Shown in pieces: positions 44,096 to 50,947 of a DNA stretch of 64,000 nucleotides; positions within the stretch are counted from its first letter, which is position 1; the number at the start of each line of letters is the position of its first letter. Made by a program: the position numbers and the translations under genes. The DNA lies in contig CAWJFW010000005.1 of NCBI GenBank assembly GCA_963842305.1, forward strand, positions 1 through 64,000, written 5' to 3'. Source of the stretch: JAIBJN01 sp963842305 (GTDB lineage: Bacteria; Actinomycetota; Thermoleophilia; Gaiellales; Gaiellaceae). The notes below the pieces were generated by a model. That model did not search any database and was not told where the DNA came from. It saw only the letters and a list, made by a program, of their open reading frames with translations.

Positions 44096-44101
44096 ATTCT
44101 A
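44096..44101 (-). promoter_or_regulatory. -10 box of leaderless GT4-PHP gene
   Basis: TAGAAT on the minus strand, 7 nt before the GTG at 44088. Confidence 0.5.
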
Positions 44102-44190
44102 CGGTCCCTTGGAAGGCTCCCACGAGGCACGGTTCGGTCGGCCTGATCCCGTGATAGACCGACGGCAGTCGAGCTTCCCTCCAAGAGCTG

Positions 44191-44218
44191 AGAGGGGCCG
44201 GCTCGTGCCGGCCCCTCT
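44191..44218 (-). terminator. Terminator hairpin after ino1
   Basis: A perfect 12-bp stem, AGAGGGGCCGGC with GCCGGCCCCTCT, around TCGT, starting 16 nt beyond the ino1 stop. No long T-run follows on the minus strand. Confidence 0.6.
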
Positions 44219-44233
44219 TGCCGTTCTGATCCG

Positions 44234-45691
44234 CTACGCCTTGACGGGCGTCTTGGCAGTCTTGCGCGCGTAGCGCTTGATGAACGCCTCGACGAGGTCG
44301 TACGCCTCGTCGTCGGCGATCTGGTTGGGGGGCGACTTCATCAGGTACGAGCTCGGGCCCTCCAGCGCCCCGCTGACGCCGTTGTTCAGCGCCAGCTTGG
44401 CGAGCCGGACGGCGTCGATGACGATGCCGGCCGAGTTCGGGGAGTCCCACACCTCGAGCTTCATCTCCAGGTTGAGCGGAACGTTGCCGAACGACGTGCC
44501 CTCCATCCGGATATAGGCCCACTTGCGGTCGGTCAGCCACGGCACGTAGTCGGACGGGCCGACGTGGACGTTCTCGGCGCCCATGTCGTAGTCGAGCATG
44601 GACGTGACCGCGTTCGTCTTCGAGATCTTCTTCGACTCGAGGCGCTCGCGCTCGAGCATGTTGAGGAAGTCCGAGTTGCCACCGACATTGAGCTGCATCG
44701 TCCGGTCGAGATGGACGCCCCGCTCGCGGAAGAGCGAGGTGAGCACGCGGTGCGTGATCGTGGCTCCGACCTGCGACTTGATGTCGTCGCCGATGATCGG
44801 AAGCCCGTGCTGCTCGAACTGCTTGCCGAAGTAGCCGCCCTTCGCGATGAAGACGGGCATGCAGTTCACCATCGCGCAGCCGGCCTTCAGGATCTGCTCC
44901 GTGTACCACTTGGTTGCCTCTTCGGAGCCGACCGGGAGGTAGTTGACGACGACGTCGGTGTTCGTCTCCTTGAGGATCTCCACGACGTCGGCGGTGTCGC
45001 CCGGCGCCTTCTCGACGACCTCGGAGATGTACCGGCCGAGCCCGTCGTGCGTCATGCCGCGCGAGACGGTGACGCCTGTCTTCGGGACGTCGGCGAAGCG
45101 GTAGGTGTCGTTGGGGTGCGCCCAGATCGCGTCGGCCAGCTCCTTGCCGACCTTGTCCTTGGTGACGTCGAACGCAGCGGTGAACTCCACATCGCGGACG
45201 TGGTAGCCCCCGAGGTCGACGTGCATGAGTCCGGGGACAAAGGTGTCAGGATCGGCGTCCTTGTAGTACTCGACGCCCTGAAGGAGCGAGTTGGCGCAAT
45301 TGCCGACGCCGATGAGGGCGACGCGGACCTTGTCCTCCGAGCGGACGCGGCCGTTGCCGTTGCTCTTGCCATTCGTGCTAGCCATTGGTTCCTTTCGTCG
45401 ATTCGACTGGAAGGGGATCGCGAGGTCATCTGCTAGCACTTGCAGGATCAGATCGTTCGCGTGGGAGCCCGTGCGCGCGGCCTCATCGTCGATCGCGTCC
45501 TTGAGTGCGTCCGGCATGCGCAGAAGCGTGGAGCCGCTCGTGCCTGCGAGCGGGCTGCGGCGTCCCGTTGGGACGTACGCGATGCCGAAGCGCTCGGCGA
45601 GGATTCCCGTCGCGAGATCGTTCAGATTCCCTCCGCGGCGCGCAACCTCGCGGACGAGCGCGCGCTTGAGGGAGGACGGCATCCGCACCAT
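44234..45691 (-). CDS. ino1: Inositol-3-phosphate synthase with two N-terminal ribbon-helix-helix repeats
   Basis: Open frame of 485 aa from ATG 45691. Residues 103-485 are a complete actinobacterial-type inositol-1-phosphate synthase making inositol-3-phosphate from glucose-6-phosphate (VRVALIGVGNCANSLLQG NAD loop, NYLPVGSEEATK, KSQVGATITHRVL, LNVGGNSDFLNM). Residues 1-37 and 55-92 are two related RHH-type segments sharing RMPxxLKxAxxxEAxRxGxxxNDL and LA. A second start, ATG 45385 with AAAGGA upstream, could give the bare 383-aa enzyme. A TTG at 45724 lies in an operator palindrome and is an unlikely start. Confidence 0.85.
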   Translation of the reverse strand: MVRMPSSLKRALVREVARRGGNLNDLATGILAERFGIAYVPTGRRSPLAGTSGSTLLRMPDALKDAIDDEAARTGSHANDLILQVLADDLAIPFQSNRRKEPMASTNGKSNGNGRVRSEDKVRVALIGVGNCANSLLQGVEYYKDADPDTFVPGLMHVDLGGYHVRDVEFTAAFDVTKDKVGKELADAIWAHPNDTYRFADVPKTGVTVSRGMTHDGLGRYISEVVEKAPGDTADVVEILKETNTDVVVNYLPVGSEEATKWYTEQILKAGCAMVNCMPVFIAKGGYFGKQFEQHGLPIIGDDIKSQVGATITHRVLTSLFRERGVHLDRTMQLNVGGNSDFLNMLERERLESKKISKTNAVTSMLDYDMGAENVHVGPSDYVPWLTDRKWAYIRMEGTSFGNVPLNLEMKLEVWDSPNSAGIVIDAVRLAKLALNNGVSGALEGPSSYLMKSPPNQIADDEAYDLVEAFIKRYARKTAKTPVKA

Positions 45692-45709
45692 GACGCCTCG
45701 TCTGTCAGA

Positions 45710-45739
45710 ACTGCTAGCAGTCAAACTGCTAGCAGTATA
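45710..45739 (-). promoter_or_regulatory. ino1 promoter with two palindromic operators
   Basis: On minus, TATACT (45734-45739) is a near-consensus -10 box. It overlaps the first of two perfect 12-bp palindromes ACTGCTAGCAGT (45725-45736 and 45710-45721), spaced 15 bp centre to centre and lying over the expected transcription start. Further GCTAGC cores occur at 45377, 45432 and 45751. This is the layout of a repressor operator, and the adjacent gene encodes RHH repeats. Confidence 0.6.
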
Positions 45740-45751
45740 CCCGAGCGCCTG

Positions 45752-46384
45752 CTAGCTGCGCTCCGCGAGCTGCTTGCGCACGTAGAGGATGCGCTGGAGG
45801 ACGGTGAGCCAGGCCGTCGCCGTGAGGACGGCCACGACGTAGGGAAGGGATCCGAACGGCGCGAACGCGAGTCCGACCGAGATGACGACGACCCGCTCGG
45901 CCCGACTCCCGAAGCCGACGTCTCCCTTGAGGCCCATCACCTCGGCGCGGGCGCGTGTGTAGCTCACCAGGAACGACCCCCCGAAGGCGGCGAACGTGAG
46001 CGCAACGCCCCACTCGCTTCCGTCCCGCATGAGCACGAGCCCGATCGCCGCGAGCATGAACCCTTCGCCGACGCGGTCGACGGTGGAGTCCAGGAAAGCC
46101 CCGAACGGCGTTCCCTTGCCGCTCCTGCGTGCGAGCGCGCCGTCCAGGATGTCGAGCACGCTTCCGATCACGAAGAGCGCGCCGCCCAGGATGAAGAGCC
46201 AGCCGCTCAGGTACTCGAAGTAGACGGCGACGGCGCCGGCGATGCAAAGGCCGACACCCGAGATCGTGAGCGCGTCCGGCGTGACGCTTGTCCGCTCCAG
46301 CCCTGCGATCCAACGGCTCGCGACTCGACGGACTTCGTCCTGGTACGTGCGCTTCGGCCGCTCCGCTTGGCCCGGGCTGGTCAC
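45752..46384 (-). CDS. CDP-alcohol phosphatidyltransferase (phosphatidylinositol-phosphate synthase-like)
   Basis: 210-aa integral membrane enzyme with the CDP-alcohol motif DILDGALARRSGKGTPFG followed by AFLDSTVDR (pattern DGxxARx8GxxxDxxxD), about six hydrophobic helices and conserved YTRARAE. Next to ino1 it is most likely the synthase that couples inositol-3-phosphate to CDP-diacylglycerol. GTG start with TAGCCT upstream. A GCTAGC core sits on its stop codon. Confidence 0.85.
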   Translation of the reverse strand: MTSPGQAERPKRTYQDEVRRVASRWIAGLERTSVTPDALTISGVGLCIAGAVAVYFEYLSGWLFILGGALFVIGSVLDILDGALARRSGKGTPFGAFLDSTVDRVGEGFMLAAIGLVLMRDGSEWGVALTFAAFGGSFLVSYTRARAEVMGLKGDVGFGSRAERVVVISVGLAFAPFGSLPYVVAVLTATAWLTVLQRILYVRKQLAERS

Positions 46385-46397
46385 GGAAGCGCGGAGG

Positions 46398-47162
46398 CTA
46401 CCAGCGCCGGTAGCCGGAGCGGTAGAGCGCGGGGGAAGGCGACAGGCGCCCCTCCTGCGCCCAGGCGACGATCGTGCCGCCGACGAGCGCTACGCCGACG
46501 CCGGCGACGATGTCGAGCCAGTAGTGATTGCCGGTCGCCATGACCGAAAACCACACCCAGGTCGGCCAGAGCGTCCAGAGCATTGCGGCCCAGCGGCTCT
46601 TCACGAGCGTCGCCATGGCGAAGCCGATGATGAGCGCGTCGGCCGAGTGCACGCTCGGCATAGCCGCGTAGGGATTCGAGGCGAGCTCGATCAGCCCGCT
46701 CCCGTGGTTCACCGAGGACGAGGTGGCCAGCGTGTCGATGAACCCCTGCTCCGGGAACATCCGCGGCGGCGCAGTCGGCATCAGCACGTAGCCGACGAGA
46801 GCGAGCAGGTTGGTTGCGAAGATCCAGTTTCGGACGGTGACGAAGGCATCGTTCCGGAAGAAGTAGATCCACAGGAGCGAGAGCCCCAGCACCGGAAACT
46901 GCGAGAGCCAGTACGTGAGGTTGACGGCCTCGAGCGCCCAGTCGCCTCCGTGCACGACCGCGCGCTGGATGTCGAGCTCGACCAGCGCGTTGACCGCCCG
47001 CTCGGCATCGATGACAGTGACCCCGTTCTGGATCGCCTCGAGGGTGCTTCGGTCGGCGACCCCGCGCGCGACCTGGTAGACCAGCCCGAAGCCGAGCCAG
47101 AGCGAGAGCTGGAAGAAGAAATCCTTCCAGCCGTGCGGTAGGAAGCGTCCGACGGCGGTCAC
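46398..47162 (-). CDS. PAP2-superfamily phosphatase/transferase, Aur1-like
   Basis: 254-aa membrane protein of the PAP2_3/inositol phosphorylceramide synthase-like group. The histidine motifs are NPYAAMPSVHSADALIIG and TGNHYWLDIVAGVGVALVGG; the KxxxxxxRP motif is degenerate, as in that group. About six helices. Aur1-type enzymes move an inositol-phosphate head group between lipids, which fits the neighbouring inositol-lipid genes. GTG start with TAGACT 7 nt upstream. 13 nt separate it from the phosphatidyltransferase. Confidence 0.83.
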   Translation of the reverse strand: MTAVGRFLPHGWKDFFFQLSLWLGFGLVYQVARGVADRSTLEAIQNGVTVIDAERAVNALVELDIQRAVVHGGDWALEAVNLTYWLSQFPVLGLSLLWIYFFRNDAFVTVRNWIFATNLLALVGYVLMPTAPPRMFPEQGFIDTLATSSSVNHGSGLIELASNPYAAMPSVHSADALIIGFAMATLVKSRWAAMLWTLWPTWVWFSVMATGNHYWLDIVAGVGVALVGGTIVAWAQEGRLSPSPALYRSGYRRW

Positions 47163-47169
47163 GGTGGCC

Positions 47170-47175
47170 AGTCTA
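47170..47175 (-). promoter_or_regulatory. -10 box of leaderless PAP2-like gene
   Basis: TAGACT on the minus strand, 7 nt before the GTG at 47162. Confidence 0.45.
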
Positions 47176-47240
47176 GCGATCGTGTCGGTTCGGTTTTCCC
47201 CCGTTTTCGGGATGGTTACTGCTGTTACAAGAAGCGGCGC

Positions 47241-48248
47241 CTACCCGCCGATATACGACATCTCGACCTTCGGCAGGTCGACGGTCGCGGCGGAACGCAG
47301 CTCGGAGTAGCGATCGCTCCGAGCGCGCCAGATCGCAGCGACCTCAGCCGCGAGCTCGCCGTCGGTCGCCCCGCCTCGCAGCAGCTCGCGGAGATCATGG
47401 CCCCGAACCGCGAAGAGGCAGGTGTACACCTTGCCGTCGGCCGAGAGGCGAGCCCGTGTGCAGTCGCCGCAGAACGGCTGCGTGACGGACGAGATGACGC
47501 CGATCTCGCCGCTTCCGTCGCGGTAGCGCCACCGGTTTGCCACCTCGCCGCGATAGGCCGCATCGACGGGCTCCAGGGGGAGCTCCGAGTCGATGGCGGC
47601 GACGATCTCCGCCGCGGGAACGACGTCGTCGAGGCGCCAGCCGTTCGTATGTCCGACGTCCATGTACTCGATGAACCTGAGGACGACTCCCGTTCCCCGG
47701 AAAAGACGCGCCATCGGGAGGACCCCGTCGTCGTTGAGCCCGCGCTTGACGACGACGTTCACCTTGACCGGGTCGAGCCCGGCGGCGAGGGCTGCGTCGA
47801 TTCCCTCGAGCACGCGCGCGACCGGGAAGTCGACGTCGTTCATCGCGCGGAAGACATCGTCGTCGAGCGAGTCGAGGCTCACGGTGATGCGTCTCAGCCC
47901 GGCGTCCTTCAATCCCTGGGCCTTGGCGGCCAGGAGGGAGCCGTTGGTGGTAAGCGTGAGGTCGAGCCCGTCGATCCGCGCGAGCATCCCAACGAGGGTC
48001 TCGACGTCGCGACGAACCAGCGGCTCGCCTCCCGTGATGCGGATCTTCTCGACGCCGAGGCCGGCGAAGGCGCGGGCGACGCGCTCGATCTCCTCGAAGG
48101 AGAGGAGCTCGGTGCGGGGGAGGAACGGGTGGTCGCGGCCGAAGACCTCCTTGGGCATGCAGTAGACGCAGCGGAAGTTGCAGCGGTCGGTGACCGAGAT
48201 CCGGAGATCCCGCACCGGCCTTCCCAGCGTGTCGGTCAGCCACTCCAC
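47241..48248 (-). CDS. moaA: GTP 3',8-cyclase (molybdenum cofactor synthesis)
   Basis: 335-aa radical-SAM enzyme catalysing the first step of molybdopterin synthesis. The SAM cluster is DRCNFRCVYCMPKE (Cys23, 27, 30); the C-terminal cluster is FCGDCTRARLSADG ... YTCLF; the tail ends SYIGG with the two-glycine end required for MoaA activity. It would serve the molybdoenzyme encoded earlier in the window. GTG start with a TAGGCT box. Confidence 0.94.
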   Translation of the reverse strand: MEWLTDTLGRPVRDLRISVTDRCNFRCVYCMPKEVFGRDHPFLPRTELLSFEEIERVARAFAGLGVEKIRITGGEPLVRRDVETLVGMLARIDGLDLTLTTNGSLLAAKAQGLKDAGLRRITVSLDSLDDDVFRAMNDVDFPVARVLEGIDAALAAGLDPVKVNVVVKRGLNDDGVLPMARLFRGTGVVLRFIEYMDVGHTNGWRLDDVVPAAEIVAAIDSELPLEPVDAAYRGEVANRWRYRDGSGEIGVISSVTQPFCGDCTRARLSADGKVYTCLFAVRGHDLRELLRGGATDGELAAEVAAIWRARSDRYSELRSAATVDLPKVEMSYIGG

Positions 48249-48254
48249 GTTTGA

Positions 48255-48260
48255 AGCCTA
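48255..48260 (-). promoter_or_regulatory. -10 box of leaderless moaA
   Basis: TAGGCT on the minus strand, 6 nt before the GTG. The rest of the gap to the EamA gene (about 170 nt) shows no gene. Confidence 0.45.
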
Positions 48261-48431
48261 GCCCAGGGGTTTCGCTCCAATCGTCGGCGGGGGTCTCGCT
48301 GCCAGGGAGTCTGCGCCCAGAGCAGGGCGCCCGGGGCAGACCGAGCGCTCCGTGCGCCTATCAGGCCGCGTAATCAAGAGGGCACCGAACTCGACTTGAG
48401 CTGATCGACTCGATACCGGCATGCTGCGACC

Positions 48432-49388
48432 GTGGCCGCCCGGTACCCAGCGCGCGTCTGGCTTGCCCTGTTGACGATCTACATCGTCTGGGGCTCGACG
48501 TTCATCGCCGTGGCCATCATCGTGCGGGACCTGCCGCCGTTCCTGGCGATGGCGATCCGCCACCTCGTGGCCGGCGGGCTCCTCCTGGCCTGGGCGCTCC
48601 CTCGGGGCGACCGCGAGGGAGATCCGGTCGGCCGCCCGCAGATCCTCGCCGGCTTCGTCTTCGGCGGCCTCCTCTTCCTTCTCGCCCACGGCAGCCTCGC
48701 CTGGGCGCAGCAGACAGTCCCTGCGGGAGTCGCCGCTCTCCTCGTCGGGAGCATCCCGATCTGGATGGCGCTCATCGACCGCGTCGTCTTCGGCAGGCGC
48801 CTTCGCTCCTCGGCCTACCTCGGCTTCGCGCTCGGATTCGTCGGGCTCGCCTTTCTCATCGACCCGTTCGGCGAGGGCCAGATCGACCGCATGGGCGCCG
48901 TCGTGATCATCCTCGGCGCGCTCGCCTGGGCGGCGGGCTCACTCTACTCGCGCGGAGCTGCTCTTCCGAAGCGACCCCTGGTCGCGGCAGGCCTCGGCGC
49001 GGTCTGCGGCGGCGTTCTCCTGCTCGCAGTCTCGATCGCGGGCGGCGAGCTCGGAGAGGCGACCTGGTCCGCCGACTCGCTTCTGGCCCTCGGCTATCTC
49101 GTGGTGGTCGGGAGCCTGGTCGGCTTCACCGCCTACGTGTGGCTCCTGCGCGCCGCGCCCGTCTCGCTCGTGGCCACCTACGCCTACGTGAACCCGATCG
49201 TCGCCGTCGCGCTCGGCTGGCTCCTGCTCGGCGAGACGATCACGCTCCGGATGGTCTTTGCCGGCGCCTCGATCGTCGTCGCGGTGGCGCTCATCCTCCG
49301 GGCGAGCGGCGCCGCCGTCGAGCCCGGCCGCGGGCTCCTGCGGCGACGCGCGCCGGCGCCTGCGCCGCTGCCCGAGACCACGCGCTGA
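48432..49388 (+). CDS. EamA-family (DMT) transporter
   Basis: 318-aa membrane protein with ten hydrophobic helices in two five-helix repeats. The family signature IYIVWGSTFIAV lies in helix 1 and AYVNPIVAVALGWLLLGE in helix 9. EamA proteins export amino acids, amines or drugs. GTG start. The gene after it encodes a basic-amino-acid decarboxylase, so a polyamine or amino acid substrate is possible, though the 81-nt gap and separate -10-like box weaken the link. Confidence 0.88.
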   Translation: MAARYPARVWLALLTIYIVWGSTFIAVAIIVRDLPPFLAMAIRHLVAGGLLLAWALPRGDREGDPVGRPQILAGFVFGGLLFLLAHGSLAWAQQTVPAGVAALLVGSIPIWMALIDRVVFGRRLRSSAYLGFALGFVGLAFLIDPFGEGQIDRMGAVVIILGALAWAAGSLYSRGAALPKRPLVAAGLGAVCGGVLLLAVSIAGGELGEATWSADSLLALGYLVVVGSLVGFTAYVWLLRAAPVSLVATYAYVNPIVAVALGWLLLGETITLRMVFAGASIVVAVALILRASGAAVEPGRGLLRRRAPAPAPLPETTR

Positions 49389-49469
49389 GCCGCGGGAGAT
49401 TCGTGTGAAAGACAAACCCAAGGTGGGGCGGCGAGCGCGGGGCCGGCGGATCGGGTAGAACCGCGCTCC

Positions 49470-50873
49470 GTGGACCAGCGCGAGACACCCCTGGCCGATG
49501 CGGCCGCGGCCTTCCTCGCCGCAGAGATCACGCCCTTCACGACGCCGGGGCACAAGCGCGCGCCGCACCTCGCGGACGGCCTCCTGCTTTTCGATCTCCC
49601 GCTCTCCTCGGGCGCCGACGACCTGCACATGCGCTCCGACGTCCTCGGGAAGGCCGAGCGTCTTGCGGCCGACCTCTGGCAGGCCGATCTCTGCCGCTTC
49701 TGCGCGAACGGATCCACGCAGGGCAACCAGGCGCTCGCGCTCGCGCTCGGGCGCCCTGGCGACCGCGTCGTCGTGTCGCGGAGCATGCACAAGTCGGTCC
49801 TCGCCGGGCTCGTCCTCTCCGGTCTCGATCCCGTCTGGGTCCGGCCCGACGTCGACCCGGCCACCGGGCTTCCGCTCGCGCTCCCGCCCGGTCGCGTCGC
49901 AGCCGCGCTCCGCGAGGTTCCCGAGGCCTGCGGCGTCTTCCTCGTCGAGCCGAGCTTTGTCGGCGTGCTGTCGGATGTCGGCGAGATCGCCCGGATCGCT
50001 CACGCCGCCGGCGTTCCGCTCGTCGTCGATCAGGCTTGGGGCGCGCACCTCGGCTTCCATCCGGGCCTGCCGCCGCACGCGCTCGCGGCCGGGTCCGACG
50101 CCTTCGTCACGTCCGCCCACAAGACGCTCGCCGGCTTCACGCAGAGCGCGTATCTCTTCGCGCGCGACGGCTTCCTGGACCTCGGCCGCCTGGACGAGGC
50201 GTTCGAGCTCCTGCACACGACGAGCCCCTCGGGTGCCCTCCTGGCCAGCCTCGACCGCGCGCGGATGATCATGGCCACCCGCGGAGAGGAGCTTCTCGCG
50301 GAGACCCTGCGGCTCGCCGCGTACGCGCGTGGGCGGCTCGCGGAGGTGGACGGGCTCGTCGTCGTCGCCTCGGACGACCCGACGAAGCTCGCGCTCGCGC
50401 TCCCCGGGACCGGCGCCGACGGCCTCGAGGTGGAAGCCGACCTCTTCGCCCAGGGCATCCGCTTCGAGCTCGCGAACCGGGACACGCTCGTTCCGCTTCT
50501 GACGATCGGCGACACGGCTTCCGGCGTCGAGCGGCTCTGCGACGCGCTCGTCGCCTCCCTCGAACGTCGCCGAGACGAGCCGCGCCCGCCCGGCGCGGCG
50601 AGCGCCGTCTGGGACGTGACGACCGAGGCCGCGATGACACCGCGCGAGGCGTTCTTCTCCGCACGCGAGACCGTCAGCGCCGAGGACGCGGACGGCCGGG
50701 TCGCCGCCGAAATGGTCGCTCCGTATCCGCCCGGCATCCCGGCGATCGCGCCGGGCGAGGTCGTTTCGAGAGCGCTCGTCGACGCCCTCCGTGAGGCCGC
50801 GTCGGGCGGGACGCGGCTGTCGTACTGCGCCGATCCGCTGCTCGGCTCCCTTCAGGTCGTCGCCCGCCGGTAG
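49470..50873 (+). CDS. Orn/Lys/Arg decarboxylase-family PLP enzyme
   Basis: 467-aa fold-I PLP enzyme of the basic-amino-acid decarboxylase group. FTTPGHKRAPHL opens the catalytic domain, VSRSMHKSVLAGL holds the His stacking on PLP, VVDQAWGAHLGFHP the Asp, and TSAHKTLAGFTQSAYL the PLP lysine. It lacks the N-terminal response-regulator-like wing of the large E. coli enzymes, as do Gram-positive forms. Product would be cadaverine, putrescine or agmatine; substrate choice cannot be read. GTG start. Confidence 0.88.
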   Translation: MDQRETPLADAAAAFLAAEITPFTTPGHKRAPHLADGLLLFDLPLSSGADDLHMRSDVLGKAERLAADLWQADLCRFCANGSTQGNQALALALGRPGDRVVVSRSMHKSVLAGLVLSGLDPVWVRPDVDPATGLPLALPPGRVAAALREVPEACGVFLVEPSFVGVLSDVGEIARIAHAAGVPLVVDQAWGAHLGFHPGLPPHALAAGSDAFVTSAHKTLAGFTQSAYLFARDGFLDLGRLDEAFELLHTTSPSGALLASLDRARMIMATRGEELLAETLRLAAYARGRLAEVDGLVVVASDDPTKLALALPGTGADGLEVEADLFAQGIRFELANRDTLVPLLTIGDTASGVERLCDALVASLERRRDEPRPPGAASAVWDVTTEAAMTPREAFFSARETVSAEDADGRVAAEMVAPYPPGIPAIAPGEVVSRALVDALREAASGGTRLSYCADPLLGSLQVVARR

Positions 50874-50896
50874 GCCGGGCATGATCTGCTATAAGT

Positions 50897-50928
50897 TGGC
50901 TTAGATTTTCTCAGCGAGAATCAAGCCA
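50897..50928 (+). promoter_or_regulatory. Imperfect inverted repeat upstream of dnaK (HAIR-like operator or leader hairpin)
   Basis: TGGCTTAGATTTTCTC pairs with GAGAATCAAGCCA around AGC, with an extra A and TT bulging in the left arm. The outer arms resemble the HspR operator (CTTGAGT and ACTCAAG halves) but with a wider spacer. It lies just before the GGAGG ribosome site of dnaK and after a TATAAG box (50890-50895). The downstream operon encodes HspR. Confidence 0.45.
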
Positions 50929-50947
50929 CCAACGGAGGATCCAGCAT

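Noticed and set aside
48249..48431. Possible molybdenum-cofactor riboswitch before moaA
   Set aside because: moaA seems leaderless, leaving no transcribed leader; no matching stem structure was recognised.
50881..50947. CIRCE (HrcA) operator before dnaK
   Set aside because: The TTAGCACTC-N9-GAGTGCTAA consensus is absent, and hspR in the operon favours an HspR site.
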